Of a stretch of DNA of 60,000 bases, positions 36,301 to 44,677 are shown piece after piece. How positions within the stretch are numbered: the stretch's first letter is position 1; each line of letters opens with the position of its first letter. A program made the translations under genes and the position numbers. Source of the DNA: Symsagittifera roscoffensis (taxonomy: Eukaryota; Xenacoelomorpha; Acoela; Convolutidae); the NCBI RefSeq assembly GCF_963678635.1, contig NC_087071.1, positions 13,221,088-13,281,087 of the forward strand. Direction: 5' to 3'. Under the pieces are notes generated by a model, which saw only the letters and a list, made by a program, of their open reading frames with translations, had not been told where the DNA came from and did no database searches.

Positions 36301-37575
36301 TCCGGTTTCGTCTTCTTCCATGAATCTGGACCACTCCCCGGACTCTTGATCTAGTCCCAGGTGTTCAACTTCTTCTCTGAATGTTACTTTCTTATCCCTG
36401 ACTTTTGTCTGCTCCAGAATTTTTTCGGGGATTTTTTCAACTAGTGATCGCACACCTTCCTTGCTATCAGTGATGCTTCCTTTTGAGACGTCAGTATTGT
36501 TCACTGTTTCTTCTCTCCGAAGTATGGTTAGTTTCGGTGCCTCCTGACCTTTCCCTTGGATCACGGGCTTGTCATCTGATAGTTTCTCAAGCAACCTCAT
36601 TAAGTCTTCATCTATTCGGACCGTTCCCTCCTCTACCTGGATGAGATCATAACCTTTTGCCTTGAGTGTTTCCCTCACGATCTTGGACTTGAGCATTATT
36701 CCTATCGGAATCCCTCTGCTTTTCTTCAAGATGGTCTTTTCAAGAGGCTCTTTCGGCAATTCGGGATGATCTTCAATCGGTTTGCCTGATTTGTCCAGCC
36801 ATCTCGTGAGTGGAAGACTGTCGTACGTTTCTTTGTCCATAAAGGAGAAGCCGTCTTTGATCTCAGGTCTGTCCGCCTCTCTTTGTTCTTGCCTCTCGTA
36901 GAACTCCGTCTTCTTACTCAAGCTGTCAGCATTTTGATGTTTATCTCGTGTTCTGTGCTCAATTATCATGTTGTATCCATCCAAGCGAACTATCCACCTC
37001 CCAATATAGCTCTGGTCCATTGAGTACGTTTTCAGCCAGCTTAGTGCTCGGTTGTCGACTCGCAGCTTGAAGGGCTCACTGCCTAAGTATGCTCTGTATT
37101 TTTCGACAAAGGTGACCACCGCGAACATCTCTGCTTTCGGTGCTCCGTACTTCATTTCTGTGTCACTTAGGACCTTGCTCCCGTATGCTATTGGTCTCAA
37201 GACTGTCTTCCCATTCCATTCTTGTTCTTGATGGAGAATCCCAGAAATAGCGACTACTGACGCATCCGTGTCTAGCACGTACATCCCCTTCTCAGTCGGC
37301 ATACCCAGTACTGGTGCCTCACACAGCTCTTTCTTTATTCTCTGGAATGACTCTTCTGCCGCGTTGTTCCACGTGAACTTCTTGCCCTTATGTCTCATTA
37401 ATTGTTGCATCGGGTATACCTTGTCCGCATAGCCCTTGATGAATTCTCTATAATAGTTGGCGAAACCCAGGAAGCTCATCAGCTGGTGTTCCGTCTTCGG
37501 TGATTTCCAGGTTAGGACTGCTTCCACGGCGTCTGGGTCAGGTCTGATACCGTGTTTATCTACCATCCTGCCCAA
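33334..37575 (-). CDS. pol: Pol of copy 1, downstream part: end of RT, RNase H, integrase, macro-like tail
   Basis: This frame follows a TAA inside RT (see the gag-pro-RT entry). RNase H at about 98-220 with D104, E149, D174 and D217. A long acidic linker at 225-640 is unusual for the family. Integrase: zinc-binding H644/H649 with C679/C682; catalytic D710, D769 and E805 (DD35E spacing); GPF module at 946-948, marking a Ty3/Gypsy integrase without chromodomain. A further ~450 residues follow, rich in Glu and Pro, ending in ~140 residues that resemble a macro domain (see separate entry). The enzyme parts retain their catalytic residues. They could be translated here only after the RT stop or from another RNA. 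Confidence 0.92.
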   Translation of the reverse strand: MGRMVDKHGIRPDPDAVEAVLTWKSPKTEHQLMSFLGFANYYREFIKGYADKVYPMQQLMRHKGKKFTWNNAAEESFQRIKKELCEAPVLGMPTEKGMYVLDTDASVVAISGILHQEQEWNGKTVLRPIAYGSKVLSDTEMKYGAPKAEMFAVVTFVEKYRAYLGSEPFKLRVDNRALSWLKTYSMDQSYIGRWIVRLDGYNMIIEHRTRDKHQNADSLSKKTEFYERQEQREADRPEIKDGFSFMDKETYDSLPLTRWLDKSGKPIEDHPELPKEPLEKTILKKSRGIPIGIMLKSKIVRETLKAKGYDLIQVEEGTVRIDEDLMRLLEKLSDDKPVIQGKGQEAPKLTILRREETVNNTDVSKGSITDSKEGVRSLVEKIPEKILEQTKVRDKKVTFREEVEHLGLDQESGEWSRFMEEDETGEGKLSGEREEWDEDSDESSEDQDSLCMILAEEKIRQHDRELQTDPSSGTYNLEIQEVRGGEELEKIAVSRKPLRELSCNSNVRTNLVPEDDMKIVKRMICVKLSDDIHNPGEMNGQIMALKEHVKARYRLSDLIRAQKNDKMTSNLSKWIHLGVKEKGELEEDSYKILSQFYKEKRDLLYHTAEGVVACKRRDEEKILHKHNLIILPQLYQTEVLFRSHDQMGHQGIDKVQQRILHRFDWPRMRKACERWVNACLACLQVKDPRKMKFPLKSVESSEFNEVVQIDHQKICMTESGYNQILVIIDHFTKLAEAVPCQTASAEETCDHLITHWISRYGCPMTFQSDNGKAFVGDLTKELMKRSHIAQARSTTYHPQTNGLVERQNRTLVNMLRVYCSRYMTDWDKYLPQVVGAYNSTQHSTTGISPFMMLTGRERAMPITFFYPEYEGKRTSPQAYVKEAIKRQQELNELCRRNTAQAQMRQRKKYDEKILRAKPYEVGQYVWVFQNVIPPKGTKKLLKKWRGPFMITEVHQQGRFYRLSTGRAAHYENLKPHVPSPEDWCLPKDMEGLEYLVVEPACEVNEKGTREKNDGNENLSLDDNEKIEVESDAGSFVEEDWNDPEQNEVPKWMEPDRPTPPETRTGNRKRTGMRYNRYGDDFLIDKIQPDKLGDELLSAGELEAEEEWQVIDDGGNYPQDDYSTPELETDLEQSEIERRENTNLRILEWMRDVKDESREGQSIQQIDVSAANYMKTEDPLFGWTATDRPLDIPKDNSDPTTSTGTSINIFVRGVGVGLTHTENLMIKKLKEVRETSGLELEEEEPEPTIGRNFKTKFEIPNEYSENIMITDSDFILSNRTSAICITADMSFKSRLEADFKREYQNVEFLFRQRPGLGGIAALPPSVAQVPGKYLCFLVTRVNDRNTIDPEHVILALTRLRDFMIERGIVEVSMPVYDPNRGKLSSRELYAILHVVFAETEIMVHLHKKYYLSIA
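33337..33775 (-). other. Macro-domain-like module at the C-terminus of Pol (copy 1)
   Basis: The last ~145 residues follow the pattern of macro domains of the OARD1/TARG1 and Poa1p type: a strand like AICITADMS; a helix with FKREYQNVEFL; a strand GKYLCFLVTR; helix ILALTRLRDFM; strand IVEVSMP; a loop; and a last helix/strand ELYAILHVVFAETEIMVHL. The known family binds or hydrolyses ADP-ribose. The glycine loop after the first Asp (GAGIA in OARD1) is FKSRL here, and the GCG-type loop after SMP is DPNRGKL. ADP-ribose binding is therefore doubtful. Based on pattern recognition only. Confidence 0.5.
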
Positions 37576-40500
37576 TTATTTAATCGAGTCCTTGAGTATC
37601 TCGCACTTTGATGGTTTACACTTCAGCCCCGATCTTTTCATGCACGCGAACACCTCGTCAAGCCTCTCGATGTGGTCTTCTAGTGTTGGCGTTGCTATTA
37701 CCACGTCGTCCACGTAGCACATTACCAGGTTGCCGTACTTCTTCGTCACGCCTATCAACGCGTGTGCCATCAGCCGCTGAAACGTGGCTGTTGCATTGCA
37801 GAGTCCAAACGGCATCCGTTTCCATTGAAACAGACCCAACTCGCAGGCGAACCCTGTCTTGTCCCTGTCTTGCTTCCTTAATGGTACCTGCCAAAAGGCC
37901 GAGCCTAAATCAAGAGTCGTAAAAAATTTCGCATCACCTAACTTCGAGAGGCTCTCATCAATTCTAGGTATGGGATAGGCATCCTTCACCGTGACGGAGT
38001 TCAGGTATCGAAAGTCACAACAAAACCTTAACTGGTCGCCTTTCTTTTTGGCCATCACTACTCCACACGCCCACGGTGACTTGGATGGTTCTATCATGTC
38101 ATACTCTAGTAACGTTTCGATTTCTTTTCTACACGCGTCCGATTTGTGTGGGGTCATGCGCCTCGCCCCCTCCCTGTGTGGTACCGCGTTTTCCTCAAGT
38201 TCTATTTCATGTTCAACAAAATTGCAACACCCGATATCCGCCTTATGCCTTGAAAAAACCTCCTCGTTCCGCTCTAGTACGTCCTTGATAGCTTCGAGCT
38301 GTTCATCTTTCAGTTTGCCCCTTAAATGTTCAATCTCCGGCAGAACCGGTTTATCAGTTTGCATTTCATCTGGTGTGGGTCGCTCTGGAAAGTTCGAACA
38401 GCTCGAAAGCCCATCGTCCGTTTCTGACTTAAGTGATTTGATAAGACCTGAAGAATCTTTTATTCTCTGCAATCGTCTCAAGATACAAATTTTGTCCCTG
38501 TGATTGGGACAATCAACAACTTCATTTTGTTTTGAGTTTTCAATTGTTTCGTATCGAGTTTTAACTGGTAAAGCATATCCCAGCTTCCTCCCTCTCTGTA
38601 TCGTGATCGGTATATCAAGGGTATTCAACAAGACACTGACGCAGAGGCCGCTCTTCGTTATCGAAAATGATCTTCCTAAAACAGCAGCGCTTTGACTATT
38701 GGGATTCGGAACTATACACACTTGCTTGTTGTCACTTAGTTCATTATAATTTTTCATCCTCAAGCTTACGATTGCCGCTTCATTGGCTTTTAACCTCACT
38801 CTCCTACTCAAGAATACCGGTGCTTTGTTTTCATTCGCCATTATTAAATTTACCGGTTTGATTGCGTACCTCCTATCCGGGTTCCGTATCCTGAACATTG
38901 CATTATTTAGATCAATCGTTACGTCGAAATTCCTGATGAAGTCTCTGCCCAAAATGAATTGGTCAGATTCATCTAGGTTTTCTACCACGATGAAGCTCAT
39001 CCACAGGTTACGTTCCCCCAAATTGAGGGCTATTATCGGCGTCCTGCCCAACACCCGAAGGGCCCCTTTGTTTGCAGCTGACAGCCGTATTCTCGAATCT
39101 ATCAAGTCACCTTTGTCAAAGCCCATCTTTTCCCATGTTTCGATTGGTATGACGCTCAAGACTGCTCCCGTGTCGAGTAATCCACGTAACTGAGTCTTTT
39201 TGCCATTTATGTCTAGCACGTGCCCTGTCACGTCTGCTTCCGTCCCGATGTGCATTGCATCTTCTTCGAGCATAGCACAGTGTCCAATCGATCTTACTTT
39301 CAATTCTTCTTTCCCTACATAGATTTGTCCAATTAGGTCTTCGTCGCATGTTATCATCGTCTTGGTATAGATGTTGATTCCATCTATATTTAGCATGACC
39401 TCGTGTGGACCATAAGCTTCAGTGTACCTATTATCAACACGTACCGATTTGCTGCCCCCTCTCGTGAGTAGTGCCCTGAGCGCTCTAGAAGTCGTTTGTG
39501 GACTTATTCCACTCAAGTAGTCTGCATACACGTCAATGTGCATTATCGTCTGGTCGCTCGGCTCGCTCAAGTTTCTGGTTACCTCGTGTCCGCCCACTGT
39601 GATTATCGACATTATTCTTGCTCCGATTTTCGATATTCCAAAAGGTTTACCTGTCACCATTTTCACGGTGTTACAATTCCCGGTCTTCATTGAGCCCGTT
39701 CTAGCCTCTGGTATTGAGTTCGATCCGGTTAATGCTTCGTTAAAATTCTGTCTTTCGATCTCCAACTTTAGTCGTTGCTCTATTTCTTTCGCAGCCAGAT
39801 CTTGTTTCACTTTGGCAATTGCTTCCGTCGCCGCTTTCTCATAATTTATCTCTAGAGAGCTTCCGGCCGCGGACTCTAACGCACCGCTAACATGTGTAAC
39901 AGCTTTCACTGTCTTCGTCGGCAATTCGGTGTTTGGTGCCCCCAAGTTCCTAGATTCAAACTCGTTTTGCCTGTTCCGCTGATTCTGCACCGCCGCTAAT
40001 GCCAACTTATGTTTGGGGTATTTCTGGTCCTTGACCGCTTCCCAGAACAAGGGACAATCCATTCTGAAGTGCCCCTCCTGGTTACAGAAGAAGCATCTGG
40101 CGCCTATCTTGATGATTAAGCCATTATAGTACTCGTGTTCCTCCATCTGGCTCATATCCTCTTCATCCGGTGCATAACCTAGGCTCTTCATGCCTTGTTT
40201 GTACGTTGTGCAGTCAGCCACATGATGATCCGCTGACCCGCAGTTCGCGCATGATCTGCGCTTGTCCATATCATCTCTAGGTTTGTACCATGATGACCTC
40301 TGGGGTTGGCTTCCCCCTTGCGTGTTCCTGTTTTCGGAATATGAGTACTTCTTAGGTTTCATCAGCATGTATTCTCTTGATTTCTGTCTCATTTCTTCTG
40401 GGGTGGGTGCGCTGTCCTTCGACAATGTGTAGTATGTTGCTAACATTGTCCTTAAGTCATCACTTTTCACCCCATCGATGAACTTCGAGGCAATGCTAAA

Positions 40501-42141
40501 GTTCCGTCTATTTGTCGACTCCTCTGGGTCACTCCTCCTTCTCAAGCTCTCGAGGTCATCTAGGAACCGATCTATTGACTCGTCGTCCCTCTGCCTTCTC
40601 TTTTCAAATCGCATCATCGCTTGGTGACCCTTCATGCCTGACCCGAATCGATTCAGCAATATCTCGAAGATCTTGTCCGCGGTGTCGCGTTCTTCCTCCT
40701 TCTTTGCGACCACGCATTTTAATGCCGTTCCTTCCAAGTTGCTCAGTATGGCTGTACATGCTTGTCTTTCGTCACTCAAGTTGTCTTGTTCTAGATGTAA
40801 TCTCATCACTTCCACCCAAGTGTCAATGCATCCATCGGAGTCGTCCTTGAATTCTTTTGGCTTCTTGAATGTCTTTCTTGATTTTCCCTCTCTCCTGTCG
40901 CTCGAGTCAGTGTTCCTCGTGGCGAAGGCCTCTAGAGTCCTGTTCATCATCTCCCAAGTGCTGGCCCATGTCTTAGCATCCGGTCCTGTGTTGCTGTTAG
41001 CTGTTGAATCTCCCGGAGCAGTCGTTGTATTCGACGTTCCATTCTTCATTATTGTTTTCGCAGCTGTTGGTGCTATGCTTATCGCATCCCTGGTTAAGGG
41101 CAACGGTGTCGATTGTCGTTTGTTCCTTTGTGGTTCTACAAAGTCAACTCTGGTGCTTTGCGTACGATCCGCTGCCGGTCTTTCTTGTGGAGTGGAACCT
41201 CTCAAGATTGCATCCAACTTCGCCTGTATTGCACACGAACTCTCGGCTTGACTCTTGCTCATTGTGTCCATTCTCCTTTCCAGGCTCCCTAATTGGCTGC
41301 TGACATCATCATATCGGTTCTTCAACTGTTGCATGTCTGTTTTGATGTTCTTTTCCCGTTCTTCATTGGTGGCTTCTACCTTATCTGACATTTCCTTGAG
41401 TCTCTCATCTGTTGCCTTAGCTAGGTTAAAATAACTGTCTAGATACTCGTGCTTGTTGTATCTTATCTCCTTTTTTATCACATCTCTGTCTTCTTCACTG
41501 TGCTTAAGTCTTTTGTCAATCTGATTTAATTTCGCCAACAAGTCACCCAGCTCAATGGTAGTCTCTTCATGGTCAGCTGTCGGTCTCTCTTCGGCCGTAG
41601 CCTCTGCTTTAGCTTGTTCCTCTCTTGGATTGGCTTCTGAGGTCTTCGTGCTCACTGTCCCAAACGTTCGTGCTCTTTCTGCTTTTGATTCTTCAGTCAC
41701 GTTTTCTTTTGTTTTTATTCCGAACATTATTCCCAATTTTTCCGTAAAAGATGTCCTCTTTACTTGAGAGTCTTCTTTCACCGTTTCTTCGGTGTTGCCT
41801 ATTGCATCTTCCGCGTCATCTATCGGTGAGAACTCTATGGGTTTCTGGTTCGGTTCCTCTGCATTGGGCATTGGAGTTGACTCTGTCGCCATCTTCCTTG
41901 TTTCATCCACACTTTGATCGGGTGTCTCTAGATCAATCTCGATGGTGGGTTCTACTCGCTCCCCTTCCGTGCCCTCTTTCGCCCTGTTCTCCGCTGTACT
42001 CCTTGTGCTGACCATGTTAACTGAAAAGTTCGTCTTCGTTATCTTTGGGCCCGTTGATATCGTTCCGCGCAGCGATGAATTATATTTCGTGTTTGATCCA
42101 CTTGACCTTTTTTCGAGCACCGGTACCCTACTCCGCCTCAT
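37576..42141 (-). CDS. gag-pol: Gag-protease-RT of copy 1, ended by a premature stop in RT
   Basis: 1521 codons from an ATG at 42141. Low-complexity N-terminus; coiled coil at about 197-312; Gag capsid-like region at about 405-600; two CCHC zinc knuckles at 631-644 and 683-696 (each C-x2-C-x4-H-x4-C) separated by an unusually long spacer; a ~280-residue region; aspartic protease with D990-T-G-A and a later ILGRDF; reverse transcriptase from about 1310 with DLGSAFWQ (D1411) and YVDD (1476-1479). It ends at TAA (37573-37575), where copy 2 has TAC. Because the downstream part stays in the same frame, gag and pol appear to form one uninterrupted frame in an undamaged copy, without a gag-pol frameshift. 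A second ATG (residue 43) is an alternative start. Confidence 0.93.
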   Translation of the reverse strand: MRRSRVPVLEKRSSGSNTKYNSSLRGTISTGPKITKTNFSVNMVSTRSTAENRAKEGTEGERVEPTIEIDLETPDQSVDETRKMATESTPMPNAEEPNQKPIEFSPIDDAEDAIGNTEETVKEDSQVKRTSFTEKLGIMFGIKTKENVTEESKAERARTFGTVSTKTSEANPREEQAKAEATAEERPTADHEETTIELGDLLAKLNQIDKRLKHSEEDRDVIKKEIRYNKHEYLDSYFNLAKATDERLKEMSDKVEATNEEREKNIKTDMQQLKNRYDDVSSQLGSLERRMDTMSKSQAESSCAIQAKLDAILRGSTPQERPAADRTQSTRVDFVEPQRNKRQSTPLPLTRDAISIAPTAAKTIMKNGTSNTTTAPGDSTANSNTGPDAKTWASTWEMMNRTLEAFATRNTDSSDRREGKSRKTFKKPKEFKDDSDGCIDTWVEVMRLHLEQDNLSDERQACTAILSNLEGTALKCVVAKKEEERDTADKIFEILLNRFGSGMKGHQAMMRFEKRRQRDDESIDRFLDDLESLRRRSDPEESTNRRNFSIASKFIDGVKSDDLRTMLATYYTLSKDSAPTPEEMRQKSREYMLMKPKKYSYSENRNTQGGSQPQRSSWYKPRDDMDKRRSCANCGSADHHVADCTTYKQGMKSLGYAPDEEDMSQMEEHEYYNGLIIKIGARCFFCNQEGHFRMDCPLFWEAVKDQKYPKHKLALAAVQNQRNRQNEFESRNLGAPNTELPTKTVKAVTHVSGALESAAGSSLEINYEKAATEAIAKVKQDLAAKEIEQRLKLEIERQNFNEALTGSNSIPEARTGSMKTGNCNTVKMVTGKPFGISKIGARIMSIITVGGHEVTRNLSEPSDQTIMHIDVYADYLSGISPQTTSRALRALLTRGGSKSVRVDNRYTEAYGPHEVMLNIDGINIYTKTMITCDEDLIGQIYVGKEELKVRSIGHCAMLEEDAMHIGTEADVTGHVLDINGKKTQLRGLLDTGAVLSVIPIETWEKMGFDKGDLIDSRIRLSAANKGALRVLGRTPIIALNLGERNLWMSFIVVENLDESDQFILGRDFIRNFDVTIDLNNAMFRIRNPDRRYAIKPVNLIMANENKAPVFLSRRVRLKANEAAIVSLRMKNYNELSDNKQVCIVPNPNSQSAAVLGRSFSITKSGLCVSVLLNTLDIPITIQRGRKLGYALPVKTRYETIENSKQNEVVDCPNHRDKICILRRLQRIKDSSGLIKSLKSETDDGLSSCSNFPERPTPDEMQTDKPVLPEIEHLRGKLKDEQLEAIKDVLERNEEVFSRHKADIGCCNFVEHEIELEENAVPHREGARRMTPHKSDACRKEIETLLEYDMIEPSKSPWACGVVMAKKKGDQLRFCCDFRYLNSVTVKDAYPIPRIDESLSKLGDAKFFTTLDLGSAFWQVPLRKQDRDKTGFACELGLFQWKRMPFGLCNATATFQRLMAHALIGVTKKYGNLVMCYVDDVVIATPTLEDHIERLDEVFACMKRSGLKCKPSKCEILKDSIK

Positions 42142-42425
42142 TATTTCTATTTACAACTGCTCCTATTTACAATTTTATTATATACACGATTCTATTCTAA
42201 GGGTAAAAAAAAATATTTTTTGTGGTAACGAATTCTGTACAACGTGTTAAAAACCTTATCTAATTCTCTTTCTAAAACCTCCGAAAAACTTTCCTTAATT
42301 TGGTCTTAACCGTACCTATTTCGATTTGTCTTATTCTGTCTTAAGACACACTTGTTGTGATTCTACTTCAATTTTTATACCGTCCCAAGACTATTCGTCA
42401 CTATCACAGTACTCTCCGCTAGTGT

Positions 42426-43165
42426 CCTAAGACCCTTGTACCAAGACTACTGTCCCAAGACTAGTGTCCCAAGGCTAGTGTCCCAAGACTACTGTCCCAA
42501 GACTACTGTCCCAAGACTAGTGTCCCAAGGGCAGTGTCCCAAGACCAGTGTCCCAAGGCTAGTGTCCCAAGACTAGTGTCCCAAGGCTAGTGTCCCAAGA
42601 CTACTGTCCCAAGACTAGTGTCCCAAGGGCAGTGTCCCAAGACCAGTGTCCCAAGGCTGGTGTCCCAAGACTACTGTCCCAAGGCTAGTGTCCCAAGACT
42701 ACTGTCCCAAGACCAGTGTCCCAAGACCAGTGTCCCAAGGCTAGTGTCCCAAGACTAGTGTCCCAAGACCCTTGTCCCAAGACCACTGTCCCAAGACCAC
42801 TGTCCCAAGACCCTGTCCCAAGACCACTGTCCCAAGACCCTGTCCCAAGACCACTGTCCCAAGACCCCTGTCCCAAGACCCTGTCCCAAGACCACTGTGC
42901 CAAGACCCTGTCCCAAGACCCTGTCCCAAGACCCCTGTCCCAAGACCACTGTCCCAAGACCACTGTCCCAAGACCCCGTCCCAAGACCACTGTCCCAAGA
43001 CCCTGTCCCAAGACCACTGTCCCAAGACCACTGTCCCAAGACCACTGTCCCAAGACCCTGTCCCAAGACCACTGTCCCAAGACCCTGTCCCAAGACCACT
43101 GTCCCAAGACCCTGTCCCAAGACCACTGTCCCAAGACTGCTCTGTCCCAAGACTTCTTCGGTACT
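42426..43165. repeat. Minisatellite of 13-14 bp units (GTCCCAAGACCACT)
   Basis: About fifty direct copies of a unit GTCCCAAGACYANT with 13- and 14-base variants. The left half is mostly CTAGT/CTACT types, the right half CCACT/CCCT types, so two subfamilies expanded one beside the other. Long open frames on both strands here (e.g. LGTVVLGQG repeats) are consequences of the repeat and start or stop with it. The comparable leader of copy 2 is outside the window. Confidence 0.95.
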
Positions 43166-43994
43166 GTCCCAAGACTCGTCACGGAGTGTCTTCCTCGTTG
43201 TAGGGTCTTCTTGAATCACCGTACCTTGTACCACCACTCAAGCTCTAGTAAAATTTCCCCAAAAACCCTCTCTTAAAAGCCAAATGCTGACCCCCCTCTT
43301 CTTTTTGGTTGTTTCTATTTCAATGTAGGTGCGCAGGTATCTTGTGATCACCTGTTCGTATAAAACCAAACACAAATCCTCACTAAAATGCAACAAAAAT
43401 CTAAGTAAGAAAAATAATAAAAACAGAAAAATGAGCCCACCTGAAATTCAAAGGTGACCAATGTCTACCTTTCGTCGAAAAAAATGTCTGGTACCTAATT
43501 GCCACGCGTTTTCCTCCCCCCACTAGTGATCTTATGGGGTTTCACAAAAGCTGTTTATATCCGGTCCTCCCTACCAAACCAACCAGCGTACCAGTCTTAA
43601 CTCGAGTTGAATTTTGGATCTCCACCTAATATTACCAACGCGTGTTAATTTCTAATGTAACTAAGTCAACGATGTCGACTAATTAGTTACTCTAATTTCC
43701 CCCTTTTTACAATTTACAACCGCCAACCTCTAACTTAACCAGTCCCCCTTCTAACCTCCCCCCTTTCTAGCCCCCCTTCTTAAGCCTAAAAATTACTTTA
43801 AGCGCCGGGTGCTAAACCTCTCAAGAGAAAACCGTAGACCTGTTTCCAGGCCTGCTCAAGTAAAAACGTTCTCAAAACTGGGGGATTTCGCTTATCCAAT
43901 TTTACACTTATCTCCTATAATGTAATGTGGATTCTAACGATACCCGTTCTGCCCAACTTGAGAACTCGAGAATTGCCAAATCCTTCTTGGCTGC

Positions 43995-44189
43995 TTTCCC
44001 ACTCGACTGGTCACCTGTTCCAGTCCAGTCTCCTATTGGTTCAGCTCAAGTGTCCCTGAACCACTTTCCCACTCGGCTGGTCACCTCTTCCAGTCAAGTC
44101 TCCTATTGGTTCAGCTCAAGTGTCCCTGAACCACTTTCCCACTCGGCTGGTCACCTCTTCCAGTCAAGTCTCCTATTGGTCCAGCTAAG
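43995..44189. repeat. Three tandem copies of a 70-bp unit
   Basis: The unit TTTCCCACTCGGCTGGTCAC... starts at 43995, 44065 and 44135. The third copy is incomplete. Copies differ by only a few bases. Each contains CTATTGGTTCAGCTCAAG, with a CCAAT box on the sense strand (ATTGG on plus). A role as repeated transcription or RNA element is possible but unproven. Confidence 0.9.
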
Positions 44190-44357
44190 TTCCAAGCTAT
44201 CTGAAAACCCTTGACGACGCCCCACTTCGGGCACTTTATTCAGTTTACTGGTTTAAATTGCTAGTTTGATCGAAACGATCGAACTTGTAAAACAGTATGG
44301 GTATACTATTTAATTAATATAAAGGTTTGATCCAACTAATCTGGTGTCAAAGTCACT

Positions 44358-44450
44358 GTCTTTTTTCGTTTTATGGTTTTTATTCCTTTTTCTATTCTTT
44401 TTTGGTTTTTGTTTTGCTTTTTGTCTTTTTGCTCGTGTTTTTGTCTCCCT
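44358..44450 (-). promoter_or_regulatory. Purine-rich tract in the leader RNA
   Basis: On the plus strand a ~90-base T-rich stretch with G and C interruptions (TTTTTTCGTTTTATGG... to TTTTTGTCTCCC), so the genomic RNA here is mostly A with some G. Such A-rich leader segments are found in some retroelement IRESs; function here is not shown. Confidence 0.4.
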
Positions 44451-44648
44451 AGTTGCCCCCCTTTACTCGGTTAGCTAAGCCTCGTTCGGAGAGCGTACCA
44501 GGAAATTTTCTCGAGTTTTCTTAAAAAGCTATCACGGTACAACCGGAAGGTTTGCACGTTCCTGTCGAACCGTACCGCCGGTACTCTAGAATGGGCATTC
44601 AGCCCGAAGCTGTCTCAAGTGGGTTCGACTCCGTAGTCTTGATGTCGT

Positions 44649-44666
44649 AAACACCCAGGAGCGCCA
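44649..44666 (-). promoter_or_regulatory. Candidate primer-binding site (TGGCGCTCCTGGGTGTTT)
   Basis: In sense orientation, 11 bases after the end of the 5' LTR (...GTTACA), the sequence TGGCGCTCC begins with the TGG expected to pair with a tRNA CCA end. I did not match it to a particular tRNA, and the 11-base gap is larger than usual, so confidence is low. Confidence 0.3.
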
Positions 44667-44677
44667 TAAAAACACTA

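Larger units (their letters stand above)
42142..44677 (-). other. Long 5' leader of copy 1 (about 2.5 kb)
   Basis: Non-coding between the 5' LTR and gag. It contains a 14-bp minisatellite, a threefold 70-bp repeat, a purine-rich tract in sense orientation and a candidate primer-binding site. Outside these I see C/T-rich runs (e.g. 43681-43790) and nothing else. Leaders this long are unusual for Gypsy elements; packaging signals or an IRES might be located here, which is inference. Confidence 0.7.

Noticed and set aside
37573-37575. The TAA in RT as a programmed readthrough stop
   Set aside because: It lies between the YVDD motif and RNase H, not at a gag/pol border, and the other copy has a sense codon there; a mutation is simpler.
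42426-43165. Minisatellite as a CRISPR-like array
   Set aside because: Units are contiguous and near-identical with no unique spacers; the genome is eukaryotic.
42685-43276. Several long open frames on both strands with LGTVVLGQ or CPKTTVPRP repeats
   Set aside because: They exist only because the 13-14 bp minisatellite lacks stops in some frames; they overlap in all frames and have no start context.
44622-44632. Perfect B-box-like GGTTCGACTCC on the plus strand near the primer-binding site
   Set aside because: No convincing A box or cloverleaf around it; not called a tRNA gene.
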